A stretch of DNA of 64,000 nucleotides from Virgibacillus_F flavescens (lineage in GTDB: Bacteria; Bacillota; Bacilli; Bacillales; Amphibacillaceae), in contig NZ_CP192260.1 of the NCBI RefSeq assembly GCF_050574275.1, positions 744,001 to 808,000 of the forward strand. The letters run 5' to 3'. The notes below the pieces were generated by a model. That model was given only the letters and a program-made list of their open reading frames with translations, was not told the origin of the DNA and did no database searches. Position numbers and translations under genes: made by a program. Shown piece after piece: positions 42,133 to 51,900 of this stretch; the first letter of the stretch is position 1; each line of letters starts with the position of its first letter.

Positions 42133-42771
42133 TCACAATATACTCACCAGCAAAATATACAAATTCCAACTAGCATGGATGACAAAAGAGACGACCCAGG
42201 ATCCTGTCCTAAGATATGCGGTGGTAAAAACAATTCCCATAACTATGGCGTGCAATGGATAAGTCAGGTGCAGCATACCGAATAGTAAGATACTAGGCAC
42301 TATACAAATCCATAAAGGAATATATTTTCGAAGCTGACCAAGTAACACCTCTCTGAAATATAGTTCCTCCCATAAAGGACCAATGGTAATCATTGCAATC
42401 AGAATCACCAGAGAATAATCATGCGGTATACCATATTTTATTCCTCTCTTTGCATAAGAACTTGCAAAAGGATCGATTAAGATCACGTATTTGTAGGAAA
42501 GATAAACGATTAGCAATGAGCCAACAATAAGCAGAACATTTTTCAGTACGAATAACGATCGCCAATTAGGGTTCATAAGAATATTTCTTCTCATGGAAGG
42601 TGCAGAAAATAAATAGGTAACAACAATCATACCTAATACAGGAAAAAGCCAATCTTTATATCGAAACAACTCACCACCACTTAGAGTCATTGGACCGATA
42701 CTAAAACAATAGATTAGGATAACAAGCGTTAACACAGAAATATGTAGTAAAATTTTTTTATTACGAACCAT
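42133..42771 (-). CDS. CPBP-family intramembrane metalloprotease (paralogue)
   Basis: A 212-residue paralogue of the next gene with the same motifs: WEELYFREVLLGQL, FGMLHLTYPLHAI and FVIHASWNLYI. About six membrane segments. AAGGGGG precedes the start. It is divergent from the ABC operon, with 178 bp between; such pairs often go with peptide-exporting or self-immunity systems. Confidence 0.88.
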   Translation of the reverse strand: MVRNKKILLHISVLTLVILIYCFSIGPMTLSGGELFRYKDWLFPVLGMIVVTYLFSAPSMRRNILMNPNWRSLFVLKNVLLIVGSLLIVYLSYKYVILIDPFASSYAKRGIKYGIPHDYSLVILIAMITIGPLWEELYFREVLLGQLRKYIPLWICIVPSILLFGMLHLTYPLHAIVMGIVFTTAYLRTGSWVVSFVIHASWNLYILLVSIL

Positions 42772-42949
42772 TACCTATCCCCCTTACTCAATGAATTTCT
42801 ATATTGTTAGATACAACTACGAGTCATATAACGTGAAGGTTTCACAATTTTTTAATATATTTCAACAAATGTCATTCTATTTTATGTAAAGAAATGGTAA
42901 CATAATAGAAATGGATTTTTAATCTAAATAAAAAGGGGAGATTTAGGTT

Positions 42950-43645
42950 ATGTCACATGAAATAGTTTGTAAAAATGTGAGTAAAGAATTTAAAGGGGAC
43001 GGCGTTAGTACATATGCCTTAGAAGACATCAATCTCCAATTTGAAGAAAGCGAATTTGTTGCAGTTGTAGGCGCTTCAGGATCAGGGAAGTCTACATTGT
43101 TAAGTCTGCTTGGAGCCTTAGATTTGCCGACAGATGGTCACATCATATACGGAGGCAATCCAATCAGCAAATTAAAACAAAAAAAGTTAGCCGATTTTCG
43201 TTTTGAAAATATCGGGTTCATCTTTCAGCAATTCCACTTATTACCTACCTTAACCTCCCTAGAGAACGTCATGGCCCCATTGTTTTCACGAAAGGTATCC
43301 TACAACAAAAAAGAACGTGCAGAAACACTGCTTGCGCAAGTGGGTCTAGAGGATAAACTTAACTCTTTACCTTCACAATTATCAGGTGGTCAACAGCAGC
43401 GTGTTGCAATTGCACGGGCGATGGTCCATGAACCTCATTGGCTGCTGGCAGATGAACCGACTGGAAATTTAGATACGCATACAGGCGAGATTATTTTTGA
43501 CCAGTTAACCAAATTGAATAAAGAAAAAGGATGCGGCGTCATTTTCGTCACACATGATCCAGAGTTAGCCTCGCGTGCTAACCGCATTGTTGAAATGAAA
43601 AATGGAAAAGTTATCAGTAATTCGAGGAATAGCGTGAATGTTTAA
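42950..43645 (+). CDS. ABC transporter ATPase (LolD/MacB type)
   Basis: A 231-residue ATPase that drives FtsX-like permeases. Walker A VGASGSGKSTLL at residue 44, Q-loop FIFQQFHLLPTLT, signature LSGGQQQRVAIARAM, Walker B WLLADEPTGNLD, and switch His in VTHDPE. Its stop overlaps the permease start by 8 bp (ATPase tail GNSRNSVNV), so the two are coupled. GGGGAG lies upstream. Confidence 0.95.
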   Translation: MSHEIVCKNVSKEFKGDGVSTYALEDINLQFEESEFVAVVGASGSGKSTLLSLLGALDLPTDGHIIYGGNPISKLKQKKLADFRFENIGFIFQQFHLLPTLTSLENVMAPLFSRKVSYNKKERAETLLAQVGLEDKLNSLPSQLSGGQQQRVAIARAMVHEPHWLLADEPTGNLDTHTGEIIFDQLTKLNKEKGCGVIFVTHDPELASRANRIVEMKNGKVISNSRNSVNV

Positions 43646-46217
43646 GCTTATTTGGAATTCCTGGATGCGAAACAAGGAACGGTTTCTTCTATCCGTAATC
43701 GGCGTTGTGCTGATAAGTGGCGTGCTTATCTATTTATTCAGTCTGACCGAATCAACACAAGGAACTGTCAATGAAACGCTGCAGAAGAAATGGGAGAGCG
43801 CGTACGATTTGGTTGTTACGCCACCAGACACTGTTATGAATAAAGATCAGTTAATGGAGCCTAATTTTTTAAATGGAATAAATGGTGGGATTAGTTATAA
43901 AGAATATGAAACTATAAAAGCCATAAGTGATGTGGAAGTAGCTGCTCCACTATCTGTCATGGGGTATACACAACTTTCTCTAACTGTAAGGGATGCTTTT
44001 AAAGTATCAGAGCCTGGGTTATACAAAGTAAATATACAAAAAACGCATCATAATAATCTTTTTAAAACAAAATTATTAGATACTACATTTTACTCAGTTG
44101 TAGGCTGGACTGGTTCTCTACCTGATTTGAACTTTGGAGCATATCTTCTAGATGCTGGCTTTACTTTGAGAAATGATCAGTTAATTGTTGGGATAGATCC
44201 TGAGCAAGAAGCCAAGCTGGTTGGTCTAAATGATAGCATTTTGAACTCAAATAATAGTAGATACTTAAACAAAAATGATACCGGAAAACAAGATGTTAAA
44301 TCTGATCAAGTATTTCATTTACCTGTTATATTAAATCAAAACAGTTTCTCCAATAGTAATTATAAAGTAACGTTAGAAAAATTAGAGATACCTTTTCAAA
44401 CCGAAGAAGAACAAATAAAAAGTGCCGAAAAAGTTAGAGAAGGAAATGGTGAAGAATTTCTCAAAAAAATAGATACCGCTACAGTTGATGAATATACCGT
44501 TACTGGGAAAAAACTAGAGAAAATGTACTTTCAGACTCTCAGTGATCCTAGTAAAAATCCATTAGTAGATATTGGCATTTCCCAGTTATTGAGTGCTTCT
44601 AGTCCATTAAATTATCAAAAAATCAATAGTCCCTATCCTAAAAGATGGAAAGTTGGATATAAGGTTGAAAATCAACCACTTAACATTGATGAAAGTTTGT
44701 TTCCAAAGGAATACTTTTCAACTTTTGTATTCAGGCAGCCTAAATTTATTGATTACAAAATGGAGAATGGGAGACCGTCATTTCCAATAACAGAATTAAA
44801 TATTGTCGGTAAATATGATCCAACAAAACTGCAAATCAGCAAAGATCCTCTTACAAAATTACCGGTTCAAACATATCGTCCAGCAGAGGCGAATGTAGTA
44901 CTTGACGAAAAGGGGGATCCACTCAATCCAATAAAGAAAATAAAAGGTTCTGGTTCCCCAACAGCACTATTACCAAATCCACCTAATTTATTAACAACAA
45001 TTAAAGCCGCAGAAATGGTAATGGGTGGGGACAGTATCTCCTCCATTCGAATTAAGGTAAAAGGAATAGAAAATATTGGGGATGCATCTCAGGAAAAATT
45101 AGAGTCTGTAAAAAAAGACATTCAAGATAAAACAGGATTACAAGTAATCATCACGCGAGGTTCCTCACCACAGCCAACAATCACGAAAATTATTAATAAA
45201 GGCGTGACAGAAGGCTGGATGGAACAGACGTGGATTCACGTTGGTGCCTCCATTGCTATTTTAAGAGAGACCTCTCTTGGGTATACTAGCGTACTTCTCG
45301 CAGTTCTCCTGATCGGAATTATGTACGTGCTAGCTACATCTTATGTTTCGTTCTTAACGAACCGCAAAGAATATAGTATCTTTTTAGCATTGGGCTGGAG
45401 GACTGGCATGTTACGAAAAATGATTGTAGCAGAAGCTGTATCTTATGTTTTATTAATAACAGTTTTAACATTTGTTGTAGAATACATTTTGGCTCAGAAT
45501 GAAGCTGATTTTAACTTTGCAAAGATAGGATTAATTAGTCTTACTTCTTTGTTTATATATGGATTTGGAATCTTATTACCTCTTGTTCAGGTAGGAAGAT
45601 TAAAACCATATCAAGGAATAAAAACTGGGGAAATTGGCTCAAAAACAAAACGAATATTTAAAAATCAATCCATAATTGGATTAGTAATCAATCAAATTGT
45701 GCAGCGTCCCTGGAGAAATTTATTATCTATTTTGGCCATTGCACTACCGTCAACATTACTATCGTTCTATCTTTTTGTGTCCTTTCGTCTAGATGGTGTA
45801 CTGTATACATCTTATTTGGGAGAATTTATCGCAGTTGAAGTAAATGAATCACACTACTTCATTATGGGAGCCGCTTTACTTGTAGGCGTATTAACCACAG
45901 CTGAGTTGATGTGGCAAAACATCGTGGAGCGACAAAATGAACTAGCTTTGTTTAAATCGATAGGATGGAAGAATAGAACAGTCGGTATTTCCATTATTTT
46001 TGAAGGTGCAGTGATTGGATTTTTGGCTGGATTAGTCGGGGTGGTCCTATCCATGGCATATATCGGATTCATGTATGGAGTATTCCCGTGGGATTCCTTA
46101 ATAATTCTTTTATTAACCATATGCATCCCAACTATAGTTGGAGTAATTGGAGCAACAATTCCAACTGTAAAGGCATTAAAAACGAATCCATATGAGGTTT
46201 TAAAAGAAAGTGCCTAA
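43638..46217 (+). CDS. Large FtsX-family ABC permease, copy 1
   Basis: An 859-residue membrane protein. One N-terminal helix (RFLLSVIGVVLISGVLIYLF) is followed by an extracellular domain of about 500 residues, four helices around 545-680 (VLLAVLLIGIMYVLATSYVSF and others) and four more at the C terminus (LLSILAIALPSTLLSFYLF to TICIPTIVGVIGATI). This is the FtsX/MacB fold, but much longer than the usual 400 residues. Its first 178 bp are nearly identical to those of the copy at 46886, while the rest is more diverged. Substrate unknown. Confidence 0.9.
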   Translation: MFKLIWNSWMRNKERFLLSVIGVVLISGVLIYLFSLTESTQGTVNETLQKKWESAYDLVVTPPDTVMNKDQLMEPNFLNGINGGISYKEYETIKAISDVEVAAPLSVMGYTQLSLTVRDAFKVSEPGLYKVNIQKTHHNNLFKTKLLDTTFYSVVGWTGSLPDLNFGAYLLDAGFTLRNDQLIVGIDPEQEAKLVGLNDSILNSNNSRYLNKNDTGKQDVKSDQVFHLPVILNQNSFSNSNYKVTLEKLEIPFQTEEEQIKSAEKVREGNGEEFLKKIDTATVDEYTVTGKKLEKMYFQTLSDPSKNPLVDIGISQLLSASSPLNYQKINSPYPKRWKVGYKVENQPLNIDESLFPKEYFSTFVFRQPKFIDYKMENGRPSFPITELNIVGKYDPTKLQISKDPLTKLPVQTYRPAEANVVLDEKGDPLNPIKKIKGSGSPTALLPNPPNLLTTIKAAEMVMGGDSISSIRIKVKGIENIGDASQEKLESVKKDIQDKTGLQVIITRGSSPQPTITKIINKGVTEGWMEQTWIHVGASIAILRETSLGYTSVLLAVLLIGIMYVLATSYVSFLTNRKEYSIFLALGWRTGMLRKMIVAEAVSYVLLITVLTFVVEYILAQNEADFNFAKIGLISLTSLFIYGFGILLPLVQVGRLKPYQGIKTGEIGSKTKRIFKNQSIIGLVINQIVQRPWRNLLSILAIALPSTLLSFYLFVSFRLDGVLYTSYLGEFIAVEVNESHYFIMGAALLVGVLTTAELMWQNIVERQNELALFKSIGWKNRTVGISIIFEGAVIGFLAGLVGVVLSMAYIGFMYGVFPWDSLIILLLTICIPTIVGVIGATIPTVKALKTNPYEVLKESA

Positions 46218-46244
46218 AAGAGGATGTAAAGGGGATGAATTAGT

Positions 46245-46820
46245 ATGACTAAATTTTTTATAAAGATATTTGGTGTTACCCTTTTAGCAGTATGTTTATT
46301 GGCAGCCTGCTCAGAAGAAACTGTAAAGAAGGAAGTACCTCAAACAGAAACAAAAGAGGTAAAACAAAAAGAACAAGAAGAGAATCCAGAAAAAGAGGTA
46401 AAAGAAGAATCTAAAGATGAATCAAAAAAAGATATTAATGCTCACAAAATTGGTGACACCGTAAATGCTGGGGGAATAAAAGTTACGCTCACAAGTATTG
46501 AACCTTATAAAGGAGAGATGAAACAGTTTCATCCAATACTTAAAGATCATGCAGTTAAAATTATAGCCACTATTGAAAATACAACAGACAGTAAAGTACA
46601 TGTCGATTTATATGAATTCAAGATGTATGATGTTGAAGGAACCGAATTACAACCTGCAATGCCCGCTGGTATAACAAAATTAAGTGATGAACTTGCACCA
46701 GGAAAGAAAATGGAAATTGCAATTTACTTTGATGTCCCTGACCAAGAAGGCGTATGGAAAGTACGTTATTGGTCTTACTCAACTGGTGCGTCTGCTACTT
46801 GGGAAGTTCCGGCGAAATAG
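46245..46820 (+). CDS. DUF4352-like lipoprotein
   Basis: A 191-residue lipoprotein. Signal peptide with lipobox LLAAC at residues 19-23; a highly charged Glu/Lys linker of 45 residues; then an immunoglobulin-like domain (IGDTVNAGGIKVTLTSIEPY to VPDQEGVWKVRYWS) of the telomeric-repeat-binding/DUF4352 type. It lies between the two giant permeases, 27 bp after the first and 65 bp before the second, so it may be an extracellular partner or substrate-binding subunit. Confidence 0.88.
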   Translation: MTKFFIKIFGVTLLAVCLLAACSEETVKKEVPQTETKEVKQKEQEENPEKEVKEESKDESKKDINAHKIGDTVNAGGIKVTLTSIEPYKGEMKQFHPILKDHAVKIIATIENTTDSKVHVDLYEFKMYDVEGTELQPAMPAGITKLSDELAPGKKMEIAIYFDVPDQEGVWKVRYWSYSTGASATWEVPAK

Positions 46821-46885
46821 TGAGAGATTTAGTTCTGAAATATCAACTATTAAAATGGTGATTAGCTTTACAAGGAGTGGAGTTA

Positions 46886-49465
46886 ATGTTTAAGCTTATT
46901 TGGAATTCCTGGATGCGAAACAAAGAGCGGTTTCTTCTATCCGTAATCGGCGTTGTGCTGATAAGTGGCGTGCTTATCTATTTATTCAGTCTGACCGAAT
47001 CAACACAAGGAACTATCAATGAAACGCTGCAGAAGAAATGGGAGAGCGCGTACGATTTGGTTGTAACACCACCGAACTCAGTTAAGAATGAAAACTTATT
47101 AATGACACCAAATTTTTTAAATGGTATTACCGCGGGTATTAGCTATGAACAATATGAATCGATTAAAGAAATAGAGGATGTCAAAGTTGCAGCTCCAATT
47201 TCCGTTCTTGGGTATACGCAATTAACGCTTGTAAAGAAAAACGCATTCAATGTAGATAAATCAGGTTTATACAAATATACTATTAAAAATACCCACGATA
47301 ATGGATTGTTCTCAACGACGCTATCTAATTCTAAAAACTACGTTGTTAAGGGGTGGGATGGATCAGATATAAACTTGAATTTTGGTGCAGGTCGATTGGA
47401 AAGCGGTTTTGGTTTAAGATCATTTCAGTTACTAGTGGGTATTGACCCGGTGGAAGAAGCAAAATTAGTCGGGTTAGATAATGCTGTAACAATCTCGGAT
47501 ACTAGCAGATACCTAAAAACAAGTGATACGGGAAAGCAGGATCCAGAACAAGAGCGTTTGTTTGAATTACCTGTGTTACTTAATGAAAATAGCTTTTCGA
47601 ATAGTAATTACAAGGTAACATTGGAAAAACTTGCACTTCCTTTTAAAACCCCTGATGAACAACAACAGACTATAGAAAAAATTCGAGAAGGTAATGGAAG
47701 AGAATACTTAAAAACAATAGATACAAAAAAAGTTGATACCTTTATAACAACGGGCAAGCAACTAGAAGATATCTACTTTGAAAAACTTAAAAATCCGGGT
47801 TCCCATCCATCATTTGAACTCAGTGGATCTCAACTAATTTATAAATCAGGTACGTTAGACTATAAGAAAGTCAGAAGTCCTTATCCCGAAAGGTGGAGCG
47901 CTAGTTACGAGTTATCCAGAGAGTCTATTAAACTCCAATATGAAATTTTCCGGGATGTATTACCTGATTATGTGTATAGGCAGCCTAGATTTGTGGATCA
48001 TAAATCCAATGAGCAGAATATTCCTCTCTTACCGATTTTGCAGTTCGATATAGTAGGGCACTATGATACTAGCAAGCTAAAAATTAGTAAAGATCCACTC
48101 ACAAAACTGCCACTCCAAACATATAAGCCTGCAGAGGCATCTATTGTACTTGGATCTGATAATGAACCAATGAATCCAGTTCGAACGTTAAAGGGTTCTG
48201 GTTCACCGACGTCACTGCTAACTAACCCGCCAAACGTGTTAACAACTGTTAAAGCGGCTGAAAAAATTACTGGTGGAAAAAGTATTTCCTCCATTCGAAT
48301 CAAAATAAAAGGGATCGAGGAAGTTGGTAGTTCTTCGCAAACAAAATTAGAAAAAATTAAAAAAGAAATTGAGAACAATACTGGATTACAAGTTACAATC
48401 ACTAGAGGTTCTTCTCCTCAACCAACTGTCACAAAAATTAGTAAAGAAGGTAAAACAGTTGGTTGGATGGAACAAACATGGATACATCTCGGTGCAGCAA
48501 TCACAATTCTTAGAGAAACATCACTCGGTTATACTAGCGTGCTACTCGCAGTTCTTCTAATCGGTATTATGTACGTCCTAGCAACATCCTATGTTTCCTT
48601 CCTAACCAATCGAAAAGAGTACAGTATTTTTCTGGCATTGGGCTGGAGAACAAGCATGTTGCGAAAAATGATCGTGTTCGAAGCATTATCATTTGTAATA
48701 CTAATTAGCATATTCGCTTTTGTAGTGGAATTTATTTTGGTTCAGAATGGCGCAGAATTCAACATTGCCAAAATAGGATTAATTAGTCTAACTTCCCTGC
48801 TTATTTATGGATTCGGGATTCTAACCCCACTTATCAAAGTCGGAAGATTAAAACCATACCAGGGCATAAAAACTGGAGAAATCAGTTCCAAATCGAAACG
48901 AGTTTTTAAGAATCAATCGATCGTTGGATTAGTATTCAATCAGGTTACGCAACGCCCAGGACGAAATTTATTATCAATCTTAGCCATTGCTTTGCCATCA
49001 ACGTTACTGTCGTTCTACCTATTCGTTTCTTTTCGCTTAGATGGCGTTTTGTATACTTCCTATTTAGGGGAGTTTGTAGCTGTTGAAGTGAATGAATCAC
49101 ATTACTTTATTATGGGAGCAGCTTTAATCGTAGGCATCTTAACAACTGCAGAAATGATGTGGCAGAACATCGTCGAGCGACAAAATGAATTAGCTTTGTT
49201 CAAATCGATAGGATGGAACAATCGTACGGTAGGAACATCAATCATTTTTGAAGGAGCATTAATTGGCTTTTTAGCTGGGTTAGTCGGATTGATTTTATCT
49301 GTTTCTTACATCGGCATTATGTACGGCATTTTCCCATGGGACAACTTGACTATATTGTTACTGACCATCTGTATTCCAACTGTGATGGGGGTTATTGGCG
49401 CTGTTATTCCGACTGTGAAGGCATTGCGAACTAGTCCATATGAAGTTTTGAAGGAAAGTGCTTAA
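46886..49465 (+). CDS. Large FtsX-family ABC permease, copy 2
   Basis: An 859-residue paralogue of the permease at 43638, equal in length and membrane layout. The start is the ATG at 46886, 9 nt after AAGGAG. The C-terminal helices (TSLLIYGFGILTPLIKVGRL, NLLSILAIALPSTLLSFYLF) are close to copy 1. Because only one ATPase is present, the two probably form a heterodimer around it. Confidence 0.9.
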   Translation: MFKLIWNSWMRNKERFLLSVIGVVLISGVLIYLFSLTESTQGTINETLQKKWESAYDLVVTPPNSVKNENLLMTPNFLNGITAGISYEQYESIKEIEDVKVAAPISVLGYTQLTLVKKNAFNVDKSGLYKYTIKNTHDNGLFSTTLSNSKNYVVKGWDGSDINLNFGAGRLESGFGLRSFQLLVGIDPVEEAKLVGLDNAVTISDTSRYLKTSDTGKQDPEQERLFELPVLLNENSFSNSNYKVTLEKLALPFKTPDEQQQTIEKIREGNGREYLKTIDTKKVDTFITTGKQLEDIYFEKLKNPGSHPSFELSGSQLIYKSGTLDYKKVRSPYPERWSASYELSRESIKLQYEIFRDVLPDYVYRQPRFVDHKSNEQNIPLLPILQFDIVGHYDTSKLKISKDPLTKLPLQTYKPAEASIVLGSDNEPMNPVRTLKGSGSPTSLLTNPPNVLTTVKAAEKITGGKSISSIRIKIKGIEEVGSSSQTKLEKIKKEIENNTGLQVTITRGSSPQPTVTKISKEGKTVGWMEQTWIHLGAAITILRETSLGYTSVLLAVLLIGIMYVLATSYVSFLTNRKEYSIFLALGWRTSMLRKMIVFEALSFVILISIFAFVVEFILVQNGAEFNIAKIGLISLTSLLIYGFGILTPLIKVGRLKPYQGIKTGEISSKSKRVFKNQSIVGLVFNQVTQRPGRNLLSILAIALPSTLLSFYLFVSFRLDGVLYTSYLGEFVAVEVNESHYFIMGAALIVGILTTAEMMWQNIVERQNELALFKSIGWNNRTVGTSIIFEGALIGFLAGLVGLILSVSYIGIMYGIFPWDNLTILLLTICIPTVMGVIGAVIPTVKALRTSPYEVLKESA

Positions 49466-49512
49466 CAGTAAAGAAGGATAAAAATGGCCGGAACTAGAAG
49501 GGGAACTTACCA

Positions 49513-50742
49513 ATGAAACAAACCAACTGGAACACAAACTCCATTAAAAATACCAGACAGAAATATGATCTCCTGCTTCTGTTTGTCGTTATTCTGACCA
49601 TTATTAGTCTAATAACCAATCAGACATTAATCTTTTTGGTTGTTGGATTTGTTGCTATTTATGTGTGGTTTATCCGAATTTATGATAAACATATAGGTCG
49701 TAAGCTGATACTGGAAAACCAAAAGCGATCCATTCGGTTGTTTGAAGATGAAGAGGGACATTTAGAAATTAATCTTTATAACCATTCCATTCTTCCATTT
49801 CATAATACGGATGTTAGCTTTACTACAAACCACAAGATTTCAAGTGATGAATTCGTACGGTTTACTCGAAGCCGATTAAATCATTATCACCTGCCAATGG
49901 TCCTGCACGGAAAAAGTGCAGCTCATTTATCCATTCCAATTCAGGCAATGAAACGAGGTGTTACGATGGTCGATCGAATTCAACTGACATTTCCACATTT
50001 ACTGAACTTTGAACAGCACGAAATGAAGTATGCTGGACAGTACCAAACAGAAATATTAGTGTATCCACGGCTTATTCCGGTTGCTGGCATTGAAGAATTT
50101 CCATACAACAGCTTTGGGAATCAAGTCACTCCTTATTCTCCATTTGAAGATCTTTTAAGTCCAGTGGGGACGAGAGATTATGTGCATTCCGATCCGTTCC
50201 ATCGCATCCATTGGAAAGCATCAGCCAAGAATCAAACGCTCCAAACAAAAGTCTATGAGCGAAACCAAAACATTTCATGGACGATCATTGTAAACATTGC
50301 AGAAATAAGCCCGCTTGGCAATGTATATATGAGTGATAAAATAGAAAAATTTTTATCGCAGGCAGCATTTATCTGTCAAACTATTACGAAGCAAGGTTAT
50401 CCAGTCGAAATCTATATAAACGCTTCACGGATTGGCAACGTGCCCTTTTTTCTAAAAGAAGACAGCGGCACCGAGCATTTAAAAAAGATATTAGAGCTGC
50501 TGGCACGAATTGAAGACGATAATAACGTTATTCCCATTGATACTGTTATTCACAGGATTGATCAATCAGCAATAGGATCGAACATGTTTATTCTAATTGG
50601 CGCTATTGATACCTACAGCAGTTCCGTTGTACAAAAATGGAATAAAAGAGGTAATCATATCTATCAGGTGAACGATAGCGAAAATGGTGCTTATTTATCT
50701 ACATGGAGTATGGAAAGGTTTTTTGCATATGAAGCCGAATAA
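49513..50742 (+). CDS. DUF58 domain protein
   Basis: A 409-residue protein with two N-terminal membrane helices (KYDLLLLFVVILTIISLIT and LIFLVVGFVAIYVWF) and the DUF58 motif SDPFHRIHWKASAKNQTL near residue 240, followed by a vWA-like half. DUF58 proteins normally partner MoxR AAA ATPases and transglutaminases; no MoxR gene is present here. AAGGGG lies upstream, and the last 14 bp overlap the next gene. Confidence 0.9.
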   Translation: MKQTNWNTNSIKNTRQKYDLLLLFVVILTIISLITNQTLIFLVVGFVAIYVWFIRIYDKHIGRKLILENQKRSIRLFEDEEGHLEINLYNHSILPFHNTDVSFTTNHKISSDEFVRFTRSRLNHYHLPMVLHGKSAAHLSIPIQAMKRGVTMVDRIQLTFPHLLNFEQHEMKYAGQYQTEILVYPRLIPVAGIEEFPYNSFGNQVTPYSPFEDLLSPVGTRDYVHSDPFHRIHWKASAKNQTLQTKVYERNQNISWTIIVNIAEISPLGNVYMSDKIEKFLSQAAFICQTITKQGYPVEIYINASRIGNVPFFLKEDSGTEHLKKILELLARIEDDNNVIPIDTVIHRIDQSAIGSNMFILIGAIDTYSSSVVQKWNKRGNHIYQVNDSENGAYLSTWSMERFFAYEAE

Positions 50743-51859
50743 CACAATCACAAAATATTATCAGTTCACTTGCGATTATCTGCTTTTTTATTTTTTCTTA
50801 GTCCCGATTCTGTCTTTAGTAAATTATTCTATTACAATTTGGGATTATTTCCTTGCAGCGATTATTTCTATCGTCCTAATAACTGTTAGTGTACGGCTAT
50901 TAAAAAAGTATGTTATTTATGTAATTGATTTCTTTATTATCGTATTTTTGATGTATTATCTGATTGGTCTCCCATTAATTATTTCTTCTATTCTGGCAAG
51001 TTTTACGTTATGGAGATTTATTGTCCACAATAACAACTTAGCTATAGAAAAACAATTTCAATCAATGGGATATATGCTGCTTCTATTTGCGGTAGACCTC
51101 CTATATTTTTACGATTCCATATTAATATGGATGGCCCTAATATACTTTTTCGTTATGATAATGGGTTATCAATTAAGTCATATCCTTACAGGCGACTCCG
51201 ACAATCTAACCAAATCATTACATTTTCCCATTGGATTTACAGGTATAATCCTTGCAGGAAGCGTGATTGTATTTTCCTTTTTTCAGTTTGCAAATTTTAC
51301 GCTTACTTCTATTTGGAATAATGTTGTTGAACTTTTCATATTAGATTGGGATCCTCCAATAGGGGAACAAAAGGCTATAGCTGAATCACCAGCTACTAGT
51401 GCAACAGAGCGTGATATTCCTATACCGGGGGTTTTTAACTGGGTTGCACTGATTGCTTTTGGACTGGTAGTTATTGCTATCATAATTTTTCTAGCCCGAA
51501 AAAAAGTCTTTCACCGTGTTAAATCGAGTAGGATAAAAGCATTTGCTTCAACCGCAATGAAAGAAAATGAGCGCGAAGAATCTTCAAAAAGAAATTCATT
51601 TTTAAATAGAAAATTTTCTCGTAAACCAACAAACCGGATTCGCTTAAAAGTTTACAAATTTGAGAAACTTGCTGCACGAAAAGGAAAGGGCAGGAAGCAT
51701 TCCGAAACTATTGAGGAGTGGTTTAATCGATATAATCTTGAGACCACTTATTTAAATTTATACCAAAAGGTTCGGTATGGTGATGGCGAATTGACAGAGG
51801 ATGAGGCATTACAGCTTCAAGCACATCTAGCTGAAATTAAAGGAAAAATGAAACTATAG
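50729..51859 (+). CDS. Membrane protein with DUF4129-like tail
   Basis: A 376-residue protein with about seven hydrophobic segments in the first 190 residues, a loop, one more helix (WVALIAFGLVVIAIIIFLA), then a basic cytosolic region. Its end (FEKLAARKGKGRKHSETIEEWFNRY to EDEALQLQAHL) resembles the C-terminal DUF4129 part of DUF3488/transglutaminase proteins. The catalytic transglutaminase domain of such proteins is absent. I chose the ATG at 50729; the frame starts earlier within the DUF58 gene. Confidence 0.75.
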   Translation: MKPNNTITKYYQFTCDYLLFYFFLVPILSLVNYSITIWDYFLAAIISIVLITVSVRLLKKYVIYVIDFFIIVFLMYYLIGLPLIISSILASFTLWRFIVHNNNLAIEKQFQSMGYMLLLFAVDLLYFYDSILIWMALIYFFVMIMGYQLSHILTGDSDNLTKSLHFPIGFTGIILAGSVIVFSFFQFANFTLTSIWNNVVELFILDWDPPIGEQKAIAESPATSATERDIPIPGVFNWVALIAFGLVVIAIIIFLARKKVFHRVKSSRIKAFASTAMKENEREESSKRNSFLNRKFSRKPTNRIRLKVYKFEKLAARKGKGRKHSETIEEWFNRYNLETTYLNLYQKVRYGDGELTEDEALQLQAHLAEIKGKMKL

Positions 51860-51861
51860 GA

Positions 51862-51897
51862 AAACCCAGGTTCAATAAATAGAACCTGGGTTTTTTA
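51862..51897. terminator. Bidirectional terminator before serS
   Basis: AACCCAGGTTC pairs with GAACCTGGGTT around an 8-nt loop, with T-runs on both strands. It serves the plus-strand operon and serS, whose stop is at 51901. Confidence 0.9.
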
Positions 51898-51900
51898 TAT

